From: Verrucomicrobiaceae bacterium
GTDB lineage: Bacteria > Verrucomicrobiota > Verrucomicrobiia > Verrucomicrobiales > DEV007
Reading direction: 5' to 3'
NCBI GenBank assembly: GCA_024229495.1
Contig: JAAESJ010000272.1
Location: forward strand, 1-64,000
Length of the DNA stretch: 64,000 nucleotides
Under the pieces are notes generated by a model. The model was not told where the DNA came from and ran no database searches. It worked only from the letters and a program-made list of their open reading frames with translations. Made by a program: the position numbers and the translations under genes. Each line of letters begins with the position of its first letter. Position 1 is the first letter of the stretch. Positions 8,528-17,113 of this stretch are shown here, in pieces.

Positions 8528-10480
8528 ATGAGTGAGCTTATTACCACGGATGTTCTTGTCATAGGTGCCGGTCTGGCCGGCGAACGTGCGGCTATTTCGG
8601 CCGCCGCAGAAGGCAACGATGTGGTGATTCTTTCACTCGTTCCGCCACGAAGAAGCCATTCCTGCGCGGCACAGGGAGGTATGCAGGCAGCCCTTGGAAA
8701 CTGCAACAAAGGCGCAGGTGACAGTGAAGAATTGCACTGGCTTGATACGGTAAAGGGCAGTGATTGGGGTTGCGACCAGGAGGTTGCCCGGATTTTTGCT
8801 GATACGGCACCTGTTGCCATGCGTGAAATGGCTCACCATGGGGTGCCCTGGACCCGGGTGAAGGGCGGACCGGCTGACTATTTTATCAAGGGAAAGAAAG
8901 TCACCCTTGAGGAACCCAGGGAAAATGAAGGGCTCATTATGCACCGTGATTTCGGCGGGGTATCACGTTGGCGAACCTGTTACACTGCTGACGGCACTGG
9001 CCACACGGTACTTTATGCCATGGACAACATGGTGATTGAACTCGGCATATCTGTTCATGACCGCATGGAGGCGATCGCGTTGATCCATGACGGTGAGAAA
9101 TGTCACGGCGCTGTTGTGCGCTGCCTGCGAACCGGCGAGTTAAAAAACTATGTTGCCAAGGCAACAGTGATCGCCACTGGAGGATTCGGCCGGGTTTATA
9201 AATACAGCACCAACGCCATTATCAATCAGGGAACCGGGCAGTCCATCGCTCTTGACACAGGCCTGGTTCCCCTTGGTAACATGGAAGCTGTCCAGTTCCA
9301 CCCAACAGGGATCGTGCCTACCGATATTCTCGTCACTGAAGGCTGCCGTGGAGACGGAGGACTGCTGCTCGACGTTGATGAATATCGATTCATGCCAGAT
9401 TATGAACCGGACAAACAGGAGCTTGCCAGCCGTGATGTAGTCAGTCGTCGCATGACTGAGCATATACAGAAAGGAAAGGGAGTTCCCAGCCCGGATGGAG
9501 AACACCTGTGGCTTGACCTTCGTCATCTCGGTGAGGATCACCTGCGCACCAAACTGCGCGAGGTTTACGATATCTGTATGTATTTTCTCGGCGTAAACCC
9601 AATCAAGGAACTGGTTCCGGTGCGCCCCACACAGCATTACAGCATGGGCGGAATCCGGGTGAACAAGGACGGGCACGCCTATGGGCTCAAGGGGCTGTGG
9701 AGTGTTGGAGAGTCAGCTTGCTGGGACATGCACGGAATGAACCGTCTCGGCGGAAACAGCCTTGCTGAAACAGTCGTTGCCGGAATGTTTTGCGGACAAA
9801 GAATGGGACAGTGGGCAAAGGCACAAACCCACGAGGTTGATAAGGCCCTTGCGGATAAAGCCCTCAATGCCCAACATGAACGAATCAGTTCACTGATATC
9901 CGGCGGCATTGGAGAGGCAAACGAGAATGTCGATGAATTGCTCATTGCTGCACAGGAAATATTACAGGACAAAGTCGGGATTTTCCGCAAGGGAGAGGAA
10001 CTTGAGCAGGCTGTCGTCGAATTGCGTGAAATTTACCGTCGTTCCGGGAACTTGAAAATGCGCTCAGCCTTCAAGGGCGCCAATCCCGAGCTGGCCGCCG
10101 CAATCCGTCTGCCTGGAATGCTCAAGCTTGCGCTGTGCGTTGCCAAGGGGGCCCTCCTGCGCACGGAGAGTCGGGGCGGGCACTCCCGAGAGGATTATCC
10201 GGAGCGAAATGACAGGGACTGGCTTAAGCGAACCCTTGCACGTTGGCCGATCGGGGCAGATGAACCCGACATCAGCTACGAGCCCGTGGGATTACTTGAG
10301 AGCCCTCCAGGGCAACGCGGATACGGAGGCGCTGAAAATATCGCTATGGAGCAAAGCGTTGAGGATTACAACGCAACAGTTGAGAGTGAATGGATCAAGC
10401 AGGGATGGCATCCAACAGCCACGCCGCTTGGCACTGAGCTCAAGGAAATGGTAGAGTATGCGTCCACTAAAAAATCCTGA
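8528..10480 (+). CDS. sdhA: Succinate dehydrogenase/fumarate reductase flavoprotein subunit
   Basis: The catalytic subunit interconverting succinate and fumarate at covalently bound FAD on the cytoplasmic side. Its 650 residues are close to the length of Wolinella FrdA (about 656). Seen in order: dinucleotide-binding VIGAGLAGERAAISAA, the FAD-attachment region SHSCAAQGGMQAAL containing the flavin-linking histidine, the active-site HPTGI, the substrate loop VRPTQHYSMGGIR, and WDMHGMNRLGGNSLAETVVAG. It sits in the order cytochrome b, flavoprotein, iron-sulfur protein, as in epsilonproteobacterial fumarate reductases and Bacteroidota/Verrucomicrobiota succinate dehydrogenases. Three bases separate it from sdhB. 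Confidence 0.95.
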   Translation: MSELITTDVLVIGAGLAGERAAISAAAEGNDVVILSLVPPRRSHSCAAQGGMQAALGNCNKGAGDSEELHWLDTVKGSDWGCDQEVARIFADTAPVAMREMAHHGVPWTRVKGGPADYFIKGKKVTLEEPRENEGLIMHRDFGGVSRWRTCYTADGTGHTVLYAMDNMVIELGISVHDRMEAIALIHDGEKCHGAVVRCLRTGELKNYVAKATVIATGGFGRVYKYSTNAIINQGTGQSIALDTGLVPLGNMEAVQFHPTGIVPTDILVTEGCRGDGGLLLDVDEYRFMPDYEPDKQELASRDVVSRRMTEHIQKGKGVPSPDGEHLWLDLRHLGEDHLRTKLREVYDICMYFLGVNPIKELVPVRPTQHYSMGGIRVNKDGHAYGLKGLWSVGESACWDMHGMNRLGGNSLAETVVAGMFCGQRMGQWAKAQTHEVDKALADKALNAQHERISSLISGGIGEANENVDELLIAAQEILQDKVGIFRKGEELEQAVVELREIYRRSGNLKMRSAFKGANPELAAAIRLPGMLKLALCVAKGALLRTESRGGHSREDYPERNDRDWLKRTLARWPIGADEPDISYEPVGLLESPPGQRGYGGAENIAMEQSVEDYNATVESEWIKQGWHPTATPLGTELKEMVEYASTKKS

Positions 10481-10483
10481 AGC

Positions 10484-11248
10484 ATGGCAAGGCAATTAAC
10501 ACTGAGAATCTTTCGTTACGACCCCCTTGACCCGGAGTCGAAGCCCTGCTTTGTGGACTATGAGATGGAGGAAACTCCAAGGTTGAACCTGTTTGTCGCA
10601 TTGCACCGAATTAGGGAAAACCAGGCTCCTGACCTGCAGTTCGACTTTGTCTGTCGCGCCGGTGTATGCGGCTCATGCGGCATGATGATTAATGGTCGCC
10701 CGACACTGGCATGCAGGACACTGACCGCGGAATTGCCTGAACTGATCACCCTAGCCCCGATGCCAGCATTTAAGTTAATCGGCGACCTCTCTGTTGATAC
10801 GGGGACATGGTTCCGCGGAATGTCCGAGCGCGTTGAATCATGGATTCACACCCAGAAAGAATTCGACCCCACTGCCGAGGAAGAACGCATGGATGATGAA
10901 ACTGCTGAAAAAATTTATGAATTGGATCGGTGCATTGAATGTGGATGCTGCGTGGCGGGTTGCGCTACAGCGAACATTCGAGAGGATTTTCTTGGCGCCA
11001 CGGCCCTCAACAGGATCGGCAGGTTCATGATTGACCCAAGGGATGAGAGGAGCAGTGAAGATTGGTTCGAACTGGTTTCAACTGACGAGGGCGTTTTTGG
11101 CTGCATGGGGCTCATGGGCTGTGATGATGTCTGCCCTAAGGAATTACCGCTGCTCGATGTGTTTGCATATATGCGCCGGCGGATGTCTCAGGTGGCGGCA
11201 GGAAAAGCCAAGCCTGATGCCGGCACCAGCCTTCCGGTAATCAGCTAA
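10484..11248 (+). CDS. sdhB: Succinate dehydrogenase/fumarate reductase iron-sulfur subunit
   Basis: Carries electrons from FAD to the haem/quinone subunit through three Fe-S clusters. The N-terminal plant-type ferredoxin domain binds [2Fe-2S] with CRAGVCGSCGMMINGRPTLAC split across its usual loop. The C-terminal domain has CIECGCCVAGC for [4Fe-4S] and CMGLMGCDDVCPKELPL for the remaining [3Fe-4S]/[4Fe-4S] ligands. Its 254 residues are normal for the family. It is the last gene of sdhCAB; a possible hairpin terminator lies about 45 bases downstream. Confidence 0.95.
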   Translation: MARQLTLRIFRYDPLDPESKPCFVDYEMEETPRLNLFVALHRIRENQAPDLQFDFVCRAGVCGSCGMMINGRPTLACRTLTAELPELITLAPMPAFKLIGDLSVDTGTWFRGMSERVESWIHTQKEFDPTAEEERMDDETAEKIYELDRCIECGCCVAGCATANIREDFLGATALNRIGRFMIDPRDERSSEDWFELVSTDEGVFGCMGLMGCDDVCPKELPLLDVFAYMRRRMSQVAAGKAKPDAGTSLPVIS

Positions 11249-11293
11249 CCCAATTTAAGCCTTACTCTCTGCCCACTTTAAAGGATGAGGGCA

Positions 11294-11308
11294 CTGCTCT
11301 AGGAGCAG
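11294..11308 (+). terminator. Weak hairpin downstream of sdhB
   Basis: CTGCTC and GAGCAG form a 6-bp stem with a three-base loop. No U-run follows, so it is at best an imperfect intrinsic terminator or an RNA-stabilising 3' hairpin for the sdhCAB message. Confidence 0.3.
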
Positions 11309-11352
11309 CAATCATTTGCCAAACATAACAGCCCCGAGCAAAGTGTGAATTG

Positions 11353-11715
11353 ATGCCAGAAGAACCCGACCTCCAACTGCCTTGCGACGTCCTCCTTGAT
11401 GACAAATGGGACACATCCGCCCTGCGCTCCGTTGTTGACCAGCGCTGTCATGCAGGACGAAAGCCTTCCCACCTTTTCCTTGGGCGGAAAGAATCATTAC
11501 TTCTGCGCAAACATCTTGGAGACGCCTTTGGAGCAGAAACCGTGTCGACTTTCAATGCCCTCTACTATATGGGAATGCTTGTAACGGAGCTGGACACCCC
11601 ATCTTGCGTCAGAGTAGCCGGCGAGAAATTCATGGACAGGTTGGAGCGCAGAGGGCTAGATCTCTCAAAATGGGGAGAGGATGACTTCTCTGAGTGGGAG
11701 CTTCATTTCAGCTGA
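11353..11715 (+). CDS. Hypothetical protein, about 120 residues
   Basis: I do not recognise this family. The protein is soluble, acidic at both ends and mixed alpha/beta in appearance, with a basic centre (CHAGRKPSHLFLGRKESLLLRK). It has no signal peptide, membrane segment or known metal motif. Coding potential looks real: good length for the space, no competing frame, and a stop that overlaps the convergent dinB stop by eight bases. The ATG at 11353 directly follows an in-frame TTG. It could be a small lineage-specific protein. Its position behind sdhB may be incidental, as about 100 bases and a hairpin separate them. Confidence 0.6.
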   Translation: MPEEPDLQLPCDVLLDDKWDTSALRSVVDQRCHAGRKPSHLFLGRKESLLLRKHLGDAFGAETVSTFNALYYMGMLVTELDTPSCVRVAGEKFMDRLERRGLDLSKWGEDDFSEWELHFS

Positions 11716-12838
11716 CACCATCGAATAGCTCCAGTTGTTGCCCCTCTTCACCCTCTACGCGGGGACGGAACCTGACCCCGGCTCCCAGCAATCTCACTGA
11801 TTTTCCTCCGCCCCGTATCCAGCCCTCCTCAACAAGGGCACTGAATACGGACTGATCAACCCCTTCAGCGCGACACTCAACAGTGGTTTGCCTGAAGTCG
11901 GTAAACTTCACCTTCACGAATGCGGAACACACTACCCTGTTCTTGTGCTTGCCTGACAATTCAGACAGCAGTTCACTAAGTAGCTTATCAAGCTCAAGCT
12001 CGCCCTGCTCAAGCGTTGCTAGATCAGCAGGAAATGTCCGTTCAACGCTGAGGGATTTTCTCTCCCTGTTCGGCATTACCTTTCTCTGATCCACCCCCCT
12101 GCACAACCGGTACAACTCCCCTCCAAACCGTCCAAAAGCCATGTGCAGATCCACAAGGTTCAGCTTTTGAAGGTCACCGCAAGTCTTGACCCCGAGTGAG
12201 GAAAGTCGCTCTTCAGTTTTCTTTCCCACTCCCCAGATCTTGCTCACGGAAAGCTCTTGCATAAATGCGAAAACTTGATCGTGCGGGATTTCAAACTGCC
12301 CGTCCGGCTTGTTCCAATCACTGGCAATTTTGGCAAGCAGTTTATTAGGCGCTATTCCAGCCGAGGCAGTAAGACCGGTCTCCTTTTTAATCCTGAAACG
12401 GATCTCACGAGCAAGGGAACTTCCCTTTGAATTCAGGTGGGCTAGGTCAAGGTAGGCCTCATCAAGGGAAAGGGGCTCAACCGTAGGAGTAAATTCTCCA
12501 AAGATAGACCTGATGCGATTTGCCTCCCTGCGATACAGCTCGTGTCTAACTGGCAGGATGATCAGCTCAGGGCAGAGCTCGAGCGCCTTAAAAGAAGGCA
12601 TGGCGCTGCGACAACCATATTTGCGAGCCACATAATTGCAGGTGGTAAGCACTCCCCTGCCACCAGGCTTGCCTCCAACCGCAACGGGTTGTCCCGAGAG
12701 CTCTGGACGTTCACGCATTTCAACGGCAGCGTAAAAACAATCCATATCTATATGAATTATCTTCCCTAATTGTTGATTTGCCTCTCCGGGTTGCATCTTT
12801 CCCTGAATTGGTGATAATGCCACACTCATCGAATCCAA
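11708..12838 (-). CDS. dinB: DNA polymerase IV (Y-family translesion polymerase)
   Basis: A translesion DNA polymerase of 376 residues, the normal length for DinB. Near the N-terminus are the catalytic metal motif [29 protein letters not shown] (nucleotide-binding finger), and SLDEAYLDL with the second acidic pair. The HhH region ([17 protein letters not shown]) and little-finger domain follow. The C-terminus ends [12 protein letters not shown], where QLELF resembles a beta-clamp-binding motif. The ATG at 12838 is taken, but later ATGs (residues 4 and 15) would also leave the polymerase core intact. No LexA-type operator was recognised in the 31 bases before the divergent cyclophilin gene. 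Confidence 0.93.
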   Translation of the reverse strand: MDSMSVALSPIQGKMQPGEANQQLGKIIHIDMDCFYAAVEMRERPELSGQPVAVGGKPGGRGVLTTCNYVARKYGCRSAMPSFKALELCPELIILPVRHELYRREANRIRSIFGEFTPTVEPLSLDEAYLDLAHLNSKGSSLAREIRFRIKKETGLTASAGIAPNKLLAKIASDWNKPDGQFEIPHDQVFAFMQELSVSKIWGVGKKTEERLSSLGVKTCGDLQKLNLVDLHMAFGRFGGELYRLCRGVDQRKVMPNRERKSLSVERTFPADLATLEQGELELDKLLSELLSELSGKHKNRVVCSAFVKVKFTDFRQTTVECRAEGVDQSVFSALVEEGWIRGGGKSVRLLGAGVRFRPRVEGEEGQQLELFDGVS

Positions 12839-12869
12839 AGTTCAAGACAAACTCAACTATTTCACCATT

Positions 12870-13628
12870 ATGAAGACGCTGCTGACCAGTAAATCCGCCA
12901 TAGTGATCATGCGATCACTATTCACTCTCTGCGCCGCAAGCCTTGCTTTCTCGTGTGCAAAAACAGAACCCACAAAGGTTGAAGCGCAACAAACTGGTGA
13001 GCCCGGAACTCAATCCGCCGAGGCATCATCCGACTCGAAACCGGCAGACAACGTTAGCCTTAACGCCATCGACGCCTTCATTAAGTCGAAGGGCATCGAC
13101 AAGAGCGCCAACGGCTGGAAGACGCGACTGCCGAAGCCACCTCAGGTCAAATTTGAAGATGGCAACTCCTACTACTGGAATCTTGAGACGAACGTCGGTG
13201 TAATCAAGGTTAAGCTGAACCCGCAAGTTGCGCCTATGCATGTCAGCAGCACCATCTACCTGACCCGCCTCGGCTTCTACGACGATGTCGTCTTCCATCG
13301 AGTCATAAAAGGATTCATGGCGCAGGGTGGCGACCCGCTTGGACGCGGAACCGGTGGGCCTGGATACAATTACAACGGAGAATTCTCTCCCACCGTCAAA
13401 CACGACCGACCAGGCCTTCTCAGTATGGCCAACGCCGGCCCGGGGACGGACGGAAGCCAGTTCTTCATTACTTTCCAGCCGACCCCGCATCTCGACGGCA
13501 GGCACACCATCTTTGGTGAGGTAGTAGACGGCATGGATGCCGTCAAAAAACTCGAAGCACGAGGCAGTCGCAGCGGTCAAACCACGGAAGACCTTCGCAT
13601 CCAAAAAGCCTCCATTGCGGTGGAGTAA
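12870..13628 (+). CDS. Cyclophilin-type peptidyl-prolyl isomerase, probable lipoprotein
   Basis: A proline isomerase of 252 residues, probably outside the cytoplasm. The N-terminus is a signal sequence ending in LAFSCAK, a plausible though not ideal lipobox, followed by a low-complexity Glu/Ser/Thr linker. The cyclophilin domain (about residues 105-250) has the catalytic segment [13 protein letters not shown] (Arg, Phe, Gln in place), then [28 protein letters not shown] region of about 40 residues between linker and domain ([22 protein letters not shown]) is unfamiliar. The next gene is a paralogue with a matching signal peptide, indicating tandem duplication. Confidence 0.88.
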   Translation: MKTLLTSKSAIVIMRSLFTLCAASLAFSCAKTEPTKVEAQQTGEPGTQSAEASSDSKPADNVSLNAIDAFIKSKGIDKSANGWKTRLPKPPQVKFEDGNSYYWNLETNVGVIKVKLNPQVAPMHVSSTIYLTRLGFYDDVVFHRVIKGFMAQGGDPLGRGTGGPGYNYNGEFSPTVKHDRPGLLSMANAGPGTDGSQFFITFQPTPHLDGRHTIFGEVVDGMDAVKKLEARGSRSGQTTEDLRIQKASIAVE

Positions 13629-13718
13629 CCCCAAGCCACCACCACTGAAGAAACTCCCCCTGAATCAGAAAGTCATCAAATTAGACCTTCAAGCCAAGCT
13701 CAACAATTTTAACCCACA

Positions 13719-14411
13719 ATGAACACGCTGCCTGTCAATAAACTCGCTAAAACAATCATGGGCTCCCTGTTTACGCTCTGCTTCGCGGGCCTTACTTTTT
13801 ATTGCCCAGCCACTGAGCCCAAAAACGACAAAGGCCACCAATGCGCAGAGCCTGAGCCAGAACCAACATCTGAATCTGCATCCAACCCCGTGATTAAGAT
13901 CATTACCAGCATGGGACCAATCCACGTTGAACTGAACAGGGAAAAGGCACCGATCAGTGTTGCCAACTTCCTGGCTTACGTGAAAGACAAGCATTATGAC
14001 GGGACGATCTTCCATCGCGTCATTGGTGACTTCATGATCCAGGGTGGCGGCTTCGCCAAGGGCGATGTGCCGATGCAAAAAAAGGTCAAGCCCCCCATCA
14101 AGAACGAGGCAAAAGCATCGGGGCTCTCCAACCTGCGTGGCACCATCGCGATGGCGCGAACAAACGCCCCGGACAGCGCTACTGCGCAGTTCTTCATTAA
14201 TGTTGTAGACAACAAGAATCTTGATGCCGGGGGCTTCAGCCCGGACGGTTACGCCGTATTCGGAAAGGTGGTCTCGGGAATGGAAACCGTGGACAAAATC
14301 CGCACTGTGAAAACCGGTTCAAAGGCACTGACAACCACCTCCGGCATCCGACCAATGCGCAATGTACCGCTGGCAGCTGTCATCATTGAGTCAATTGCGC
14401 TCAAGAAGTGA
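13719..14411 (+). CDS. Cyclophilin-type peptidyl-prolyl isomerase, second tandem copy
   Basis: A 230-residue proline isomerase. The first 35 residues mirror the preceding gene (IMGSLFTLCFAGLTFYC against [17 protein letters not shown]), so the two arose by duplication. A short Glu/Pro/Ser linker follows, then a cyclophilin domain (about 60-229) with FHRVIGDFMIQGG, ATAQFFINVVDN and YAVFGKVVSGME. The cysteine at the membrane end is followed by Pro, and the -1 residue is Tyr, which makes lipidation doubtful; it may be a periplasmic or inner-membrane-anchored form. Its domain resembles PpiA/PpiB more closely than that of its neighbour. About 90 bases separate the two genes. Confidence 0.88.
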   Translation: MNTLPVNKLAKTIMGSLFTLCFAGLTFYCPATEPKNDKGHQCAEPEPEPTSESASNPVIKIITSMGPIHVELNREKAPISVANFLAYVKDKHYDGTIFHRVIGDFMIQGGGFAKGDVPMQKKVKPPIKNEAKASGLSNLRGTIAMARTNAPDSATAQFFINVVDNKNLDAGGFSPDGYAVFGKVVSGMETVDKIRTVKTGSKALTTTSGIRPMRNVPLAAVIIESIALKK

Positions 14412-14431
14412 GCACACGCTTAATTCCTGAC

Positions 14432-15238
14432 TCAGGCAAGCTCCTCAAGCAACTTAAGGGCGTTTTCAGCAGAGGCGTCCTCATGAACAATTGCATTTAA
14501 ACATCGCGCAACGCTGACGGGAGAAGAGTGTTGCCAGACATTGCGACCAACTGCCACACCGGATGCCCCGGCATCCATGGCATCCCGAACCATCTGGAAA
14601 AGCATCCGGTCATCCCCCATGGCAGCCCCACCTAGCACGACGACAGGAACGATGCAGGAATCAACAATCGCCTTGAATCCATCAACGCTGCCACCGGTGG
14701 GGAATGCCGTCTTCACCACGTCCGCCCCAATCTCGGCGGCAATCCTCGCCGCAAATGAAATGTTTTCCGGGGTGTAGTGATCAGGGTAGCCAATGCCGTA
14801 GGGCAAAGACTCGAGGATGACCGGCAGCCCTGCCTCGCTGCACTCGCTGACAAGGCTTGCGCATTCGCGGAAAATCCTGTCCTCCTCACGGTGATGGGGA
14901 TAACACATGTTCATGACGGCGTTGGCCCCGATCTGCATGCCATCCTCAACAGAAAAGGCCCGGTAACTGCCCTTGTCCGGATTATCCCCGTGCACGGGCT
15001 TGTAAAGATCCGTGCGAAAACAGACTCCCTTCCCACTGAGAACCTCACTGCAGGAACGCCCGACCCCATAATTAACCACATACCCGTCCACATGAGGGTT
15101 TAGCTCCTCAATAATAGCCGCAGGATCCTCAAGGCCAGGCACAGGTATGACCGTGCCATGATCAATGGGCAGAATCACGGTTTTCCCTTCTTTAAAGAAT
15201 TGCTCCCAGTGGCCGTTAAAATGCGGATCTTCGCTCAT
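14432..15238 (-). CDS. Class I aldolase of the DeoC/LacD/FbaB-like (DhnA) family
   Basis: A TIM-barrel Schiff-base aldolase of 268 residues. Seen: PIDHGTVIP near the N-terminus, GADVVKTAFPTGG with the probable Schiff-base lysine, PVVVLGGAA and ASGVAVGRNVWQH (phosphate-binding end of the barrel). Family members include archaeal fructose-bisphosphate aldolase, ADH synthase and LsrF. The substrate cannot be told from sequence. It faces away from a sugar epimerase/ribulokinase operon across 117 bases, so a role in cleaving the phosphosugar made by that operon is a reasonable inference. Confidence 0.82.
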   Translation of the reverse strand: MSEDPHFNGHWEQFFKEGKTVILPIDHGTVIPVPGLEDPAAIIEELNPHVDGYVVNYGVGRSCSEVLSGKGVCFRTDLYKPVHGDNPDKGSYRAFSVEDGMQIGANAVMNMCYPHHREEDRIFRECASLVSECSEAGLPVILESLPYGIGYPDHYTPENISFAARIAAEIGADVVKTAFPTGGSVDGFKAIVDSCIVPVVVLGGAAMGDDRMLFQMVRDAMDAGASGVAVGRNVWQHSSPVSVARCLNAIVHEDASAENALKLLEELA

Positions 15239-15355
15239 TGCTACAGGTTTACTTAAACTTCCTTTAGGACAAAGAAAAACTTGGCTTAAGTGCCATGATC
15301 CGGTACATCCTTGATGTTCGAATTATAGAGTTTTTCAACGTCGAAATAATACGCC

Positions 15356-16159
15356 ATGCCATATCTGAAAACCAACGGAATCAATATGTTTTATGAGGAG
15401 CAGGGTTCTGGCGATCCCCTCCTGTTGATCATGGGCATCACCGCCCCCGGCGCTGTCTGGGAGGCTCACGCCGAGGCCTGGCAGGAGAATTTCCGCTGCA
15501 TCATGGGCGATAACCGTGGTGTCGGGCAAAGCGACAAGCCGGAGGGACCCTACTCGAGTGAAATGATGGCCGATGACTATGCCGGTCTGCTTGATGAACT
15601 TGGCATTGAGAAGACCCGGGTCGTTGGTTGCTCAATGGGCTCCGTTATTGCCCAGCAACTGGCCCTGCGCCATCCTGACAGGGTCCAGAGCACCGTCCTG
15701 ATGTGCACCTGGGCACGGTGTGATCGCTACGCCAAGGGCGTTTTTGAGCACCTGCAGAACGCAAAGGCGCGCCTGCGCCCGGAGGAGTTCATGAAATATG
15801 TGCAACTATTGATCTTCACCAAGCCCTTCTGGGACAATGATGACGGCTACCAGGCTATCCTGGACGGTCAACTTGATGCAGCCACCGGAGCGGCTCCACA
15901 ACCGGTTCACGCCATGGAGGCGCAGGCAGCTGCGTGTATCGGCCATGATGTCCATGCCCGGCTCGGTGAAATTAAATCCCCGTGCCTCATTATAGGCGGC
16001 GAGGATGACATATTCACTCCCCGCTGGATGGCTGAAGAAACCGCTGCTGGAATTCCTGACTCAGACCTGCATTTGTATGAAGGTGCGGGACACGCATTTC
16101 ACTGGGAAAAGCTTGACGACTTCAACCCCAGGGTTAATGACTGGCTTCAATCACACTAA
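15356..16159 (+). CDS. Alpha/beta hydrolase
   Basis: An alpha/beta-hydrolase-fold enzyme of 267 residues. The nucleophile elbow is GCSMGS (Ser at about 97); the oxyanion/HG-type region is near MGITAPGAVW. The acid is probably the Asp in GGEDDIFTP and the base histidine is in GAGHAFHWEK. These enzymes include esterases, lactonases and haloperoxidase-like hydrolases. In this operon (with a sugar isomerase/epimerase 47 bases downstream and a ribulokinase), sugar-lactone or sugar-ester hydrolysis is an inference only. It is first in a three-gene plus-strand operon. Confidence 0.82.
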   Translation: MPYLKTNGINMFYEEQGSGDPLLLIMGITAPGAVWEAHAEAWQENFRCIMGDNRGVGQSDKPEGPYSSEMMADDYAGLLDELGIEKTRVVGCSMGSVIAQQLALRHPDRVQSTVLMCTWARCDRYAKGVFEHLQNAKARLRPEEFMKYVQLLIFTKPFWDNDDGYQAILDGQLDAATGAAPQPVHAMEAQAAACIGHDVHARLGEIKSPCLIIGGEDDIFTPRWMAEETAAGIPDSDLHLYEGAGHAFHWEKLDDFNPRVNDWLQSH

Positions 16160-16206
16160 CAATCAGCGAGTTACTCATTTAAACCTAAAAAAAAGAGAAA
16201 AACGAC

Positions 16207-17049
16207 ATGGCTATCAAATTTGGCTCAGAGGTCTACACCTGGTTCATGGATGGATACGGTGAAGGCAATAACAATAAACTGCCCCATATGGCAAAAATCA
16301 TCGGACAATCTGGATTTACAGGCATTGAACCGATGGTCCTTGAACCGTATGACACTTACTGGATGGGCGATTGCAAGGATCCCGCCAAACTTAAGGACGC
16401 CCTCGACGAAGCTGGGATTGAACTGGCCGCACTAGCTTTGATCTGCAAGTGGGACGGAGCTGAAGAAACAGAATCTGAGCGAGCCTGTGCAGACTGGACC
16501 ATTGAAACCTTGAAACTCTTTCCAGGCGCAGCACTGGGAACAGTGCCTCTGCCCGACGGACGTCACGACCTTGAGCAAAGAAGGATCAATCTGGTTAATA
16601 ATGTCAACAGAGTGTCCCGCAGAGCTTCAGAAGCGGGCCTACAATGCTCATTCCACCCCAACAGCCCCCCGCCATCCATTGTTCGCACCCAAGATGATTA
16701 CGATGTGGTGATCAATAGTCTTGACCCATCAGTAACAGGCTGGACGCCTGACGTTGGACACATTGCCCGCGGCGGGATGGATGTCATTGATACCATGACT
16801 AAGTGGGCGCATCTGGTAAACCATATCCATTACAAGGATTTCTCCGGTAATGGGCCTGAACCGTGGGCACAGATGGGCACCGGCAAACTCGATTTTCACC
16901 GCATCACCGAGTGGCTAACACTTCGCAACTATGAGGGCTGGATCATCTGCGAGGATGAATGCGAGAAAGCCATCAAGGATCCTGACGGGGTAACTCTACA
17001 AAATGGAGAATGGTGCAAGGAGAATCTCGCTCCCCTGACAAAGGACTAG
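16207..17049 (+). CDS. Sugar phosphate isomerase/epimerase (TIM barrel)
   Basis: A 280-residue protein of the xylose-isomerase-like TIM-barrel family (AP endonuclease 2 superfamily), which includes IolE, IolI and ketose 3-epimerases. Visible features are GFTGIEPMV near the start, CSFHPNSPP, TPDVGHIARGG and NHIHYKDFSG, with metal-binding acidic and His residues where the family places them. The IolE-like HIHYKD suggests a divalent-metal isomerase or dehydratase. The ATG at 16207 follows an A/G-rich stretch (AAAAAAAGAGAAAAACGAC), which may serve as a weak ribosome site. It probably feeds the ribulokinase encoded 64 bases downstream. Confidence 0.8.
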   Translation: MAIKFGSEVYTWFMDGYGEGNNNKLPHMAKIIGQSGFTGIEPMVLEPYDTYWMGDCKDPAKLKDALDEAGIELAALALICKWDGAEETESERACADWTIETLKLFPGAALGTVPLPDGRHDLEQRRINLVNNVNRVSRRASEAGLQCSFHPNSPPPSIVRTQDDYDVVINSLDPSVTGWTPDVGHIARGGMDVIDTMTKWAHLVNHIHYKDFSGNGPEPWAQMGTGKLDFHRITEWLTLRNYEGWIICEDECEKAIKDPDGVTLQNGEWCKENLAPLTKD

Positions 17050-17113
17050 ACCGAACTCATCGCTGCCAACGCCCCAACACGGGAAAGGATTCTTTTCCAC
17101 CACCTCAGTCAAA

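Noticed and set aside
9140-9676. A 178-codon frame antisense to sdhA
   Set aside because: It lies wholly inside the strongly conserved sdhA and shows no protein-like motif.
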